This document shows, piece after piece, positions 40,342 through 50,060 of a DNA stretch of 64,000 bases. Origin of the DNA: Tranzscheliella williamsii. Its lineage: Eukaryota; Basidiomycota; Ustilaginomycetes; Ustilaginales; Ustilaginaceae. Position numbers and translations under genes: made by a program. Position 1 is the stretch's first letter. Every line of letters begins with the position of its first letter. The DNA lies in contig JALBYF010000048.1 in NCBI GenBank assembly GCA_023212725.1, positions 62,001 to 126,000 on the forward strand. Direction: 5' to 3'. The notes under the pieces are model-generated. The model made no database searches, had not been told where the DNA came from, and saw nothing but the letters and a program-made list of their open reading frames with translations.

Positions 40342-42381
40342 GATTGCAAAGTGTATGTGTTGGGGTTAGAAGAAGCCAAAGACGAGAGTCGGTTTCTGGT
40401 GCAAGGTAGCTGGTACAGGACTTCGACGATGAAGGCTTAAGTACAAAGAAGGATGGTTTGGATGAGGCCAGCCGGCAGGGATAGGCTGCTTTATATACCT
40501 GGACCTTCGCCTTCCCGAGCGCAGCGAAGCGACGATGAGGGGGCACAGTGGCTTCGATGTTTGACATCACCTCACAGCACATCACGAGCCACTCACACTA
40601 CTGCCGCAAGGAGTGGCAGCGTTAGGGCATCACAGCGAGGGCGGCAAGCTTTGTCATCTCGCGACCTAGCGCCTTACTGCTATTTGACGTGTGACGCAAC
40701 CTGCAAAACCGCAACGGCGACGCGTCCATTTCACATCACTAAGTCGACTTGGCACCGTTCCGTAACGCAAAAGGTCCTCCTCCTCTGCCGTTCACATCTG
40801 CGATGCAGATCAATTCAAGGTCAGGCAAGGCCGTCTGTGAAGCTCCTCTTGGCCAGCAGTATGCGACTCTTGACGATGTGCGATTAACCTCACCGTGCAT
40901 TCACATTGCTCGCCGTCCGCTTGTGAATTGCCGCAGACGTTTCCGTGCCGTTCTTCCTGAAGCGCTGACATACACCGCCGTCGACCTGCGGGAGCGCCAA
41001 GGATCATATGTTAAAGCGTAGATTGATCAGCTTGCATACACTTATACATTCTATGATTTACAGATAAGCAAGGCAGCCCGTGCTTTCTATCATAACCAAC
41101 CTGTGAATACATTTAAAACCAAGCAAGTGCGACTAGTGTTGCGGCTTCAACAGACCTTTTGTCGCTGCGTTATTCAACAGCGCTCGCTCGCTCCTACTCG
41201 TCCTGCCACTCACACTACTTGTCGTCGCGTATGTCCGTCTGTTGGCTGCGCACATTCGGGCCCGCCTTACCAATGCTGCTTACATTGAAGAACGGGCCCA
41301 GTTGTTCGCAAACACAGACTGTGTAGTTCTGCAGGCCGGCGCGAATCGACGGTATGGACTATCTGTGCGGCTGCGGCTCTCGGATCGCTTCGTGGCGCCT
41401 AGCGACAGGGTAGCGGCTAGCGTCGAGCCTGCGTTGCCATCAAAACGGCGCTTTCTGGCTCTTTGCTAGCAGCCTCGCTCCCTGTACTGCTGCTTCTGTC
41501 GTCGAACGCTTGTATCTGCCTGCACTGTTCTTCTGGAATCCGCAGTGGAGGCACGTCCGTGCATTGAGCAGCAGCGGGTTGCCTCGACCCATGTAAACCA
41601 CGGTCAGCTCATCAACCGAGGCGGCTTGCGTGCCAGAGCCACTCCCGCCTCGAAGCTTGTCGCCCTTCAAAACGGCACATGAAATGCTGCGTTACGTCCT
41701 TCAGAATTGTCTCAGTAGCTTCATCTGCCAAAGGACACTGTTTCCATCCGTGTATACAGGGGCAGCTGCGTTCCCTGCTTCATTTCGTTCGCACCCTCTT
41801 GTTACGCAGTCAGCCAGGCACCATGGTCCCTGGATCGAACGCCCGCCGAAGTACCAGCGACGCCTCTTACTTACACGCGAACGGGTCTTGCCGACGCTCC
41901 TCCGCTTCGCCGGACCTGGGCCTCGCTCGGCCGCCGCTGCTTGGGCGCTACATAGGCTCTTGCGTCTGCAGTCTACTTTCGTGGCGTTTCTTCTCGACCG
42001 ACTAGCAGCACGGACTTCGTCTGACGGTTGGTGACGCAGAATGTTCCGTTCCTCTGTCAAGACGGCGGTACGCAGCACTCGCTTCCAGTGCGGGAGTCCG
42101 TGCTGCAGCTCTGAGCGCTTTCACAGAGGCGTTGGCAGAGTCTGCCTTGGCGTGATGAGCGGGCCCTGGACGTATACATACGACCGGTTTACAGGCTGAC
42201 ACGCTGACTTCATTGCCCTCCTTCTGCCCACTCTGGCCCTCGGCTTCCCGACTGCCGTTCCCACGCTTCTATCTTGCGCCGACCGGCTCAGCAGTTACTG
42301 CCTTTGTGAACCTGGACACATGGCAGCTTGTTTTTTTTCCATTGCTGGGCATCCTTTCGTCTATACAAGATCGCTATCGTC
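40342..42381. other. intergenic region upstream of the 7TM gene
   Basis: Two kilobases lie between divergent starts. Frames up to 144 codons overlap on both strands and none shows a domain or intron logic. The 7TM reading frame is open from an ATG at 42328, but residues before 42382 are aromatic and basic and look like leader. A long 5' untranslated region for the membrane protein is plausible. Confidence 0.45.
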
Positions 42382-43614
42382 ATGGGTACGGTCGAGAGCA
42401 AGCCGAGTCCACAGGGCGTCTACGTCCACGCGTATGCGCCCGCTGACCTGCCCTTCTCCATTGCCGTGGCCGAGGGGCCGTATCTGATTCTGGACTTTAT
42501 GCTCTGCATCCTGGCCGGGGCGAACGCGGCGCTTTTCGGCATGTATGTGCAGCAATGCTGCGGTGGCGCGTCCGGCTGGCGGCTGTGGAAGCTACGCGGC
42601 CGGGCGAGCAAGCGCCGGGCGGTCTCGGTGCAGACAGCGGCGTCGGGCACCGGCAGGGACCCGTGGTATCTTCAGCTGGCGGTGGCGGTGTGCGTGGCGA
42701 TCAACATCATGTTTGCGCTCATGGCGGCCAGCACCTACTACTTCCGCAATTTCGTCCAGATGTATGCTCCGCTCGGATTCGACATCAACAAGATGGAGTG
42801 GTATGTGGTGGTGGCGCATGTCTTCCAGGCAGTGCCGGATGCGGTGGGGCAGACGTACTTTGCGATGCGGATTGCCAAGCTGTTTGACCGGCGGCGGGCG
42901 AGCACGCGCGGGTGGGTGGCGGTGACGCTGGGGGCGATTGGGGTGCAGATGGTGCTGATGGTGTGGTTTGGCGCTGCCTTCTACCGCGCGGGGACCAAGG
43001 CGCGGCTGGCACACGATACGCGGCTGCGGACGCAGGTGCGCTCGATCATCGTGGCGTGGGCGGTGCTGTTCATCCTGATCGAGGCGGCCATGACGGGGAC
43101 CACGGTGGCGCGGCTCCTCTGCCTGCGCCGCCGGACCTCGCTCGACGGCGCCAAGCGCGTCATCTTCAAACTGGCGCTCTACTCGCTGCACGGCCAGCTC
43201 GCGCTGACCACCATCTCGCTCACCTCGGTCTACCTCTTCCAGAAGAGCAGGGTCGGCTGGTACAGCCCGTACTACCTCACCAGTGGCTCGGTCTACACCG
43301 TCGTTCTGCTCGCCAACCTCCTGTACCGTGCCAAGATTGCGCGGCAGCTGCACACCGCCTCGTCGTCCCACCCGCGCGCCTCGTCCAGCCCCGAGCGCGA
43401 CTGGCGCCTCCCCATGCACACCCACACTCACACCCGCACCGACGATGCCGACACCGACGCTGAAGTGCGCCACTCCACGCCGCTCCCGCGCCCGCGCGTC
43501 CCCACGCCCTTCCCGGACCCCCTGCCCGTCTCGGTCGGCATCCACCCCTCCAAGCCGCTGCCCCCCCGCCCGCACTTCCCGCTCCCGCCTCCGCGCGCCC
43601 TGCCCAAACACTGA
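42382..43614 (+). CDS. seven-helix integral membrane protein, fungal unknown
   Basis: The start at 42382 (MGTVESKPSPQ) precedes a 410-residue protein. Hydrophobic segments are visible at about residues 30-53 (YLILDFMLCILAGANAALFG), 94-115 (LAVAVCVAINIMFALMAAS), 133-150, 173-195, 221-243 (IIVAWAVLFILIEAAMTG), 262-285 and 295-315. That gives an arrangement like the basidiomycete 7TM families annotated only as domains of unknown function (DUF6533/DUF6534-like). The cytosolic tail from about 320 is Pro/His/Arg-rich with a HTHTHTRT run. Function is unknown; a receptor role is only an analogy. No glycosylation or ligand-binding features stand out. The 3' half shows a strong G-to-C skew switch at about 43110. 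It converges on ARO1, 129 bp away. Confidence 0.8.
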   Translation: MGTVESKPSPQGVYVHAYAPADLPFSIAVAEGPYLILDFMLCILAGANAALFGMYVQQCCGGASGWRLWKLRGRASKRRAVSVQTAASGTGRDPWYLQLAVAVCVAINIMFALMAASTYYFRNFVQMYAPLGFDINKMEWYVVVAHVFQAVPDAVGQTYFAMRIAKLFDRRRASTRGWVAVTLGAIGVQMVLMVWFGAAFYRAGTKARLAHDTRLRTQVRSIIVAWAVLFILIEAAMTGTTVARLLCLRRRTSLDGAKRVIFKLALYSLHGQLALTTISLTSVYLFQKSRVGWYSPYYLTSGSVYTVVLLANLLYRAKIARQLHTASSSHPRASSSPERDWRLPMHTHTHTRTDDADTDAEVRHSTPLPRPRVPTPFPDPLPVSVGIHPSKPLPPRPHFPLPPPRALPKH

Positions 43615-43743
43615 CCCCAGACCGGGCTCTCCCTTGGCTTCCGCAGCGGTGTACTCTCCCATCCGCATCGCCACGCTCGAGCAGCACAAGAATCGGACCG
43701 TGAACAGGTGTGAGATTCGAGGAGAGCGCGAGGGTGCGGGATT

Positions 43744-46700
43744 TTAAGAGGACTGAAGGTAGGCGGCCCAGGCGGCGTGCTCGATGGGGGCGCGGGGGGG
43801 TTCGCGGCCGGTCCAGCGAGCGAACTGGTGGCAGCCCTGTTCGAGGAGGATGGTGATGCCGGGGCAGGTAGCCCAGAGCGGATGGTGCGGGGATGCGCGG
43901 GCATTGGCGTGTTCGGCGAGGGAGAGGAGGGCGGTGCGGTAGGGGCGGTAGCTCATGTCGATGACGACGCCGCCGCTGGGGTTGCGGAGGAGGTGGGCGG
44001 GCAGGTAGATGTGGTCTGAGTTGGGATCGAGGGAGGTGGCGGCTGCGGGGATGTTGGAGACGACGACGCTGGGGCACTGGTGGGCGGGGAGGGAGGTGAG
44101 CTCGTCGAGCGTGCCGAGCACGCTGACGTTCCACGCGGGCGGCACTGCGGCGGCGAGACGGTCGGCGTTGGCGCGGGTGCGGTTGTACAGCAGGATGCGG
44201 CCGACACCCGCCTGGTGCGCGGCGTAGAGCGCGGCGCGCGCAGAGCCGCCAGCGCCGATGACGAGCGCCGTCAGCGCGGCGCGCCTATGCTCGGCACGCA
44301 GGCCGCGCTCGATCTGCGTTCGGATGGCAATCCAATCCGTGTTGTCCCCCACCAGCGTCCGCGCCCCGCCCTCACCCCGCACCACGATCACCGTATTGAC
44401 CGCCCCGATCGCCGCCGCCTCATCCGTGACCCGGTCCAGATGCGCCATGATGCTCAGCTTGTGCGGGATGGTGACACTCGCCCCGCCAAAGTCTTCCGCA
44501 CGCAGGAAGCGTGCCACCGTCCCGTCCACCTCGGCCGTCTCCATCAGCTCGTACCGGTGCGGCAGCCCCATCTCGGCAAAACCGGTGTTGTGCAGCAGCG
44601 GGCTCAGACTGTGCTGGATCGGCGAGCCGAAGAGCGCGAAGCGGAGCGGTGCCATCTCGCCGATCAACGTGCGCGCCGCCTGGATCTGGCGGAACGAAAG
44701 CTGGCCGGGAGCCGCCTTGGCCGGCATGGCCTCGTGCGTGATCGGCGTAAAGACCGGGTTCATGATCCTGCTGAACTGCCCAGCGACGCCCATGTTGACC
44801 GCCAGCAGCGGCTTGGCGGGTGCCGGCCCCGCCGCCGCGCCGACCGCAGCACGAAAGCGCTCCAAAGCGTAGTTGTCCTCCATGCCGTTCGCCTTGCCGA
44901 TGATCTTGACAATGTCGCCAAACTTGTGTGCGCGCGCGTAGATCTGCGCCGTCTCCGGGCCCTCCCACGCCAGCCGGCCGCTCCAGTCGTGCCATGAAGC
45001 GATAATCTTGCTATTGCCCTTGGCGGCAGCGACCGCTGCCAGCAGCTCGTCCTCCCATCCCAGCTCGACGTCGACGTACTCGCATCCGTGCCTGAGCGCC
45101 ATCTTGACCAGCTCGAAATACTCCTCTCTGCGGCCGTCGGGGAACATGCCGCCCTGCGCCTTGGTCCGGACGGTGAAGACAATGGGGAGAGAGGTGCGGT
45201 GCCGGAGCGCCGCGAGCTGGTACTTGACGTAGTCGATCGGCGGTACCTGGGCCTCGGCCACCGGCTCGCCCGTCGGGTTGAGCAGATCAGCGCGGAACTC
45301 GAGCGCGTCGGCGCCGCTCTCGATGCTGCGAATCAGGTTCAGCTTCGGCTGAACATCCGGGAAGGTCAGCGAGAGGAAGTAAGTGTTGCGGCCGCCGGCG
45401 TGGCTGCCGACGACGAGGTCGCTAACCTGATTCGTGTCCTGGCCGGTGACGAAGCGGAAGAAGCGGCCGACCTCCGCGTCCAAACCGAACGGCTTCTGGA
45501 TGGTGTAGGATGCGTCGGGCACGTTGGGCGCGGCCGGTTGCACGATGGGTGTCTCCTCGGCGTACGAGACGAGCTCAACGCTCGAGCACTCGCTGAACCA
45601 CGGGTTCCTGCGCTTGTAGACGTCCAGGATGGGCTCGCCGTACGCCGGACGGTCGCTCGTCGAAAGGTACTTGACGATGGCGTCGGTGTCCCGCACGATG
45701 TAAACGACCGGGCCCCGTGTCTGGGCGTAATCGGCCAAGAGCTTGCGGCACGCTTCCGTCTCCACCACCCCGCCGCCCAGCGAGAGCAGGTGCCCGGTCG
45801 GGTGGTCGCGGATGAGCTCCTCCAGGATCTCCAGCTCTTTCACTCGGAACGCCGGCCAGCCGTGCTGCTTGACAAATTCGCCGAGACCGTCTTCGGATCC
45901 CAGCTTCTGGTTGAACACAACGTCGGCGTCAATGAACGGCCGGCCGAGCGCAGCCGCTCCGATCGCGCCGAGGTAGGTCTTTCCTGACGCGCGCATTCCG
46001 ATGCAGATGACCGTGGCATCCTTCGGGTACTTTTGCGGCGGCAAGGCGTTGGACGTGGTGAAGCGAGTCAGAGCCGCCGCCTTGAGCTCCAACGAGCCTG
46101 GCTGTTTGAAGTGCGACGGAGAGATGCAGAGGGAGGGGGAGCACTCGGGGTCCACTCCGTGAGCGCGGATGCCGAGCTTGCGTTCCAGATCGTCCCACCA
46201 GTTGGGCCAGGTCTTCTCCACACAGCGCTTCTCCTCCAGGATCGCGTTTGGGGCGACGCTGGCAAGGACAGAGAAGGCCATGGCGACTCGATGGTCGTCG
46301 TAGCAGTGAACGCGAATCGCAGGGCGCAGCTGACGGTAGTCGATGCCAAAGATCTCGAGGCCGTCCGGGTGTTCTTTGGTGTCGACACCGAATTTGGCCA
46401 GCTCGTCCATCATGGCGCGGATGCGGTTGCACTCCTTGACGCGCTGGTTGGCGATCCCGGTGATGCGGGTAGAGGGCCGCGAGGTGGAGGTAGAGCCGTT
46501 GGCAAGCGGCGCCGAGGCCACAGCAAGCAGCACGGAGGCCGTCAGGAAGGCGTCAGTCATCGGCTCCATATCGACCTGGCCAATCTGCTTGAGCTCGCCA
46601 ATCTTGGGCCCGATCACGGTGGTCGAGGTCTCGGTCTGGACGACCTTGCAGCCCATCGGCTCGAGCACCTCCTTGGCGAAGCGAGCGTCTCCCTGGAGGG

Positions 46701-48858
46701 AGGCGGAGCCGATGTTGGGGATGGTGCATTCAGTGCCCGTGATGGCGGCGATAGCGAGGGGGTAGGTAGCGCTGCTGGCGTCGCTCTCAATGTCATAGAC
46801 AGCAGGGGAGACATAGCGGCCCTGGGGGATGCGATAAGTGTTGCCCGGCCGGCTTGTAGAAGGATCCAGGAGGCGCTCGACCTTGATGCCAAAAGTGGCC
46901 ATCATAGCAATGGTCATGTCGATGTACAGTTGGGAGATGACCTGGCCGCCCACGAGCTCTAGGACGACTTCTTCTGCAGCATAGGGCGCACAGAGAAGAA
47001 TGGATGAGACGTACTGGGACGAGATGGTGGCTGAGAGCTGGATTTTTCCGCCCTTGAAACCCTGGGCGGTGCCCTTGACGGCCAGAGGTAGACACCCGGC
47101 GCCTTCCATGTAGTCGATAGACGTACCATTCGACCGCAAAGCATCGACCAGAGCGGCGATGGGCCGCTCCTTCATGCGCTTGTTGCCAGTGATAACGACC
47201 GGGTCTTCGGAGCCATTGTTTTGCACCAGCGTGACGACGGTGGCCATGAAACGCGCGGCTGTCCCGGCATTCTGAAGATAGATCTGTTTGTTGTTGAGCG
47301 GACGATGCAAAGCGCCGCCGTTACCGTGAACTAAGATTGTCTCTCCTCCGTCTTCGAACTCGAACCGAGCTGCATCCAGGTCGTGGAGTCCGGCCATCAT
47401 CACCTGGGTATCGTCGGAATGCAGCATGTTACGCAGGCGGCAAGTGTTCCCAGCCAGAGCTGCAAGAACAAGAGCCCGATTGGAAATGGACTTTGAGCCA
47501 GGCGTGGAAAGCGTCACTTTAGGGCGGTTGGGCTGCTGCAGGACAGGGGTGACGGTGGCGCCGAGAGAGAGGACGCGGCGGATGATGTCGTCACTGACGG
47601 TCGAAGCCTTGTCCTCGACGGTGTCGCCGATGGAGCTAAGCAGCACGATCTTCTTGTCGCTACCCGAGTTCTTCTTGTCGACCTTCATGATGTCGAGAAG
47701 GCGGTCGACGGTGATGTCGAGCGAGTCGCTGAGCTTGGTAACTCTGGAGTCGGAGAGAGTGACGGGGAGGTCGTACTCCTTGAGGCACCTAGTGAGTCGA
47801 CCGATGGCTACCTGGCTAAGACCGTGCATGTAGCGGGCGACTTCGGCCTCGAGAATCATGCCGATGGAAACACACTCTCCGTGCAGCATGTCGGGCGTCA
47901 GCACTGCCTCGATAGCGTGGCCGATGGTGTGACCGAAATTAACCAGGTTTCGCAGACCGGTCTCCTTTTCGTCGATGGTGACAATGTGGGCCTTGACACC
48001 GACAGACCCTCGGATGACGTCTAACAACAGAGACTGCGCTTCGGTCCTAGACTCGAGCGTCCGGCCTTGGTCGGGGGCAGCGTCTTTGGCAAATGGACCG
48101 AGGACGGCGGAACGGATGGCCGGTGCGCTGGATTCGAGCTTGGCGAAATCGATGGGATCCCAGATCGCTGCGGTCTTGACGACTTCTGCCATACCATTGC
48201 TGAACTCTCGGGCGGGAAGCGTCTTGAGCCAGGCAGCATCGATGAAGACGTAGGCGGGTTGGTGGAAGCTGCCGATGAGGTTCTTGCCTAGCGGATGATC
48301 GATGGCGGTCTTGCCACCGACCGCGGAGTCGACCATGGCAAGTAAAGTAGTGGGAATTTGGACGAACTTGAGGCCGCGCATAAAAGTGGCAGCTACAAAG
48401 CCAACCAGGTCGCCAATGACACCGCCGCCGACGGCAAGGACCACGGCGTCACGGGTGACTCGATGCTCCAGCATCCAGTCTTCAATGTCATTCTTGCCTT
48501 GCCGACTCTTGGAAGCTTCTCCCGGCGGTATGACCTTAGTCAGAAGCCTCCAGGCAGAAGAGTCTAGCTCTGTAGCAGCCTTTTCGAATTCCCTGCGGAA
48601 GGTGGAAGTGACGCTGCATCTTGACTCAAGGTTTTCGTCGGTGATGAGGACGTAGGTGGACGATTTTAGGGTAGAGAGGAGGGTCTTGGCAATGTGGGGG
48701 ATCAGGTGGAAGCCGAGATGGATGGGAGTATCGAGGCACCGCACAGTGTGGATGGTAGCTTGCGACAGGGGATCGACCGAAGGCGGTGCATGGTAGGAGG
48801 GCGTTTTGGTCCTCAGCACGGGCTCGGCTTGGGGTGCCGACGCGGTTTGGCTAGCCAT
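43744..48858 (-). CDS. ARO1: pentafunctional AROM polypeptide
   Basis: A single 1704-codon exon encodes all five central shikimate enzymes, converting DAHP to EPSP in the cytosol. Domain order: 3-dehydroquinate synthase (about 1-430; VGGGVIGDLVGFVAATFMRG, DHPLGKNLIG, GHTIGHAIE); EPSP synthase (about 440-890; TPGSKSISNRALVLAALAGN, then RVKECNRIRAM and CYDDHRVAM); shikimate kinase (about 945-1130; P-loop GMRASGKTYLG, LLSLGGGVVE); type I dehydroquinase (about 1150-1385; EFRADLL, SWHDWSG with the catalytic His, and VKIIGKA with the Schiff-base Lys); and shikimate dehydrogenase (about 1400-1704; SPIQHSLSPLLHN, VTIPHKL, GDNTDW, VIGAGGSARAALYAAHQAG). All key residues I can check are present, so it should be fully active. 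The start at 48858 gives MASQTASAPQAEP. The terminal G-to-C skew switch lies near 44300. Confidence 0.98.
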   Translation of the reverse strand: MASQTASAPQAEPVLRTKTPSYHAPPSVDPLSQATIHTVRCLDTPIHLGFHLIPHIAKTLLSTLKSSTYVLITDENLESRCSVTSTFRREFEKAATELDSSAWRLLTKVIPPGEASKSRQGKNDIEDWMLEHRVTRDAVVLAVGGGVIGDLVGFVAATFMRGLKFVQIPTTLLAMVDSAVGGKTAIDHPLGKNLIGSFHQPAYVFIDAAWLKTLPAREFSNGMAEVVKTAAIWDPIDFAKLESSAPAIRSAVLGPFAKDAAPDQGRTLESRTEAQSLLLDVIRGSVGVKAHIVTIDEKETGLRNLVNFGHTIGHAIEAVLTPDMLHGECVSIGMILEAEVARYMHGLSQVAIGRLTRCLKEYDLPVTLSDSRVTKLSDSLDITVDRLLDIMKVDKKNSGSDKKIVLLSSIGDTVEDKASTVSDDIIRRVLSLGATVTPVLQQPNRPKVTLSTPGSKSISNRALVLAALAGNTCRLRNMLHSDDTQVMMAGLHDLDAARFEFEDGGETILVHGNGGALHRPLNNKQIYLQNAGTAARFMATVVTLVQNNGSEDPVVITGNKRMKERPIAALVDALRSNGTSIDYMEGAGCLPLAVKGTAQGFKGGKIQLSATISSQYVSSILLCAPYAAEEVVLELVGGQVISQLYIDMTIAMMATFGIKVERLLDPSTSRPGNTYRIPQGRYVSPAVYDIESDASSATYPLAIAAITGTECTIPNIGSASLQGDARFAKEVLEPMGCKVVQTETSTTVIGPKIGELKQIGQVDMEPMTDAFLTASVLLAVASAPLANGSTSTSRPSTRITGIANQRVKECNRIRAMMDELAKFGVDTKEHPDGLEIFGIDYRQLRPAIRVHCYDDHRVAMAFSVLASVAPNAILEEKRCVEKTWPNWWDDLERKLGIRAHGVDPECSPSLCISPSHFKQPGSLELKAAALTRFTTSNALPPQKYPKDATVICIGMRASGKTYLGAIGAAALGRPFIDADVVFNQKLGSEDGLGEFVKQHGWPAFRVKELEILEELIRDHPTGHLLSLGGGVVETEACRKLLADYAQTRGPVVYIVRDTDAIVKYLSTSDRPAYGEPILDVYKRRNPWFSECSSVELVSYAEETPIVQPAAPNVPDASYTIQKPFGLDAEVGRFFRFVTGQDTNQVSDLVVGSHAGGRNTYFLSLTFPDVQPKLNLIRSIESGADALEFRADLLNPTGEPVAEAQVPPIDYVKYQLAALRHRTSLPIVFTVRTKAQGGMFPDGRREEYFELVKMALRHGCEYVDVELGWEDELLAAVAAAKGNSKIIASWHDWSGRLAWEGPETAQIYARAHKFGDIVKIIGKANGMEDNYALERFRAAVGAAAGPAPAKPLLAVNMGVAGQFSRIMNPVFTPITHEAMPAKAAPGQLSFRQIQAARTLIGEMAPLRFALFGSPIQHSLSPLLHNTGFAEMGLPHRYELMETAEVDGTVARFLRAEDFGGASVTIPHKLSIMAHLDRVTDEAAAIGAVNTVIVVRGEGGARTLVGDNTDWIAIRTQIERGLRAEHRRAALTALVIGAGGSARAALYAAHQAGVGRILLYNRTRANADRLAAAVPPAWNVSVLGTLDELTSLPAHQCPSVVVSNIPAAATSLDPNSDHIYLPAHLLRNPSGGVVIDMSYRPYRTALLSLAEHANARASPHHPLWATCPGITILLEQGCHQFARWTGREPPRAPIEHAAWAAYLQSS

Positions 48859-50060
48859 TTCAGCAGCTTAGTTTGCTGCCACCGTTGCCCAGTAGTCCAG
48901 CAAAAGTGAGCGGTACTGAGGCAGGCACTAACCGATTGAAGAGCTTGGACCAAGTAGCGAGGACCGACAGGACAAGCGAGCGATACTGCGGTCAGTAACT
49001 GTACGGCGCAAAGAGGAGCTTTACGGCTGTAAGGTTAAGGATAGAGCCTGTCGACGGATACTATCGATCGAACACGATCGAGGTAGATAGGCTGCACGGT
49101 AGGGTGCAGAGGCCAGCGTCGAGGCTCGTGCTCGACCTTGTTGCCCTAGCTTGCGTGCGCTTGAGGCGAGCCTTAGCACTTGGCAATTCAAGCTATGTTC
49201 AGAGAGAACAAAGCAAGTAGGATGCGGCGACGAGGGACAGCGGTGGGGGTGATGATGAGACGGGAGCAAGTGGGAAGCTTTGGCTCATTGCAAGAAGAAC
49301 TCCAAAAAGGATGCATCGAATTAAAAGATGCAACGGCTGTTAACACGACCGTCCTGCCACCCATCACCACGCTTCACTGCTGCCCACACGCCTACGCTCC
49401 CACTCATTCATGAAGATGGCCCGCCATTCGTAGCTCATAGCGTACGATACAGCGGGGCAAGCAAGTAAATGCATAAAAGTATACATGCCATAGCTTCCCT
49501 TTTGCAATGTTGATCGGTTCTGTTGACCACAGAATGTCCATTCGGACGAGAAAAGACAGAACGACATGGAGACCCTTTTACTCGTCTGCTATTCACCGAC
49601 TTTAATACTGTAAAAAAGGCAGTGCCATGACTCGAATTGTTGTCACCGGCCTTTTGTCCGACTTTTGGAAACGCAAGACGGCAAGGGCGCAACAGATCTT
49701 CTTATCGGCCGGGAATGTTTCGCCGGCTTCTGTCCTCTGAACGGGTGGTCTCAAGGCCGCAATGACGGCTGGCGTCGAATCCAACTGTATCTGAAAGGTG
49801 CACAGGCAACTATAGCAAAGTTCAGATGCAATCCAAGCCGAATATGGTAAAAGTGAGAAGTCGTGCAGCGAACGTAGAACGACAGTATGTATACCAAGAC
49901 GTCCCGATAAATGACGAAATTGCGAGGAAGTTGCGACGGGAAAAGAGCTGCAAGATCGTGGTCCCGTCGGATGGGGTGTCGGCATCAACACCGCCAGAAG
50001 CGTACGCGAGCGTTCCGACTCCGAGCGGACAGCGGCCACGTTAGGACAAGACGACGGCGT
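48859..50060. other. ARO1 promoter and RRP14 3' flank
   Basis: A 1.2 kb gap between two minus-strand genes. One TGACTC Gcn4-type core lies at 49628-49633, about 770 bp upstream of ARO1, but a single six-base match proves nothing. Small frames are not convincing and no RNA gene is seen. Confidence 0.45.

Noticed and set aside
42592..43689. 365-codon minus-strand frame opposite the 7TM gene
   Set aside because: Composition is typical of antisense to GC-rich coding sequence; no start context and no domain.
44080..46962. several 290-310 codon plus-strand frames opposite ARO1
   Set aside because: All lie antisense within the five-domain AROM coding sequence and have no family resemblance.
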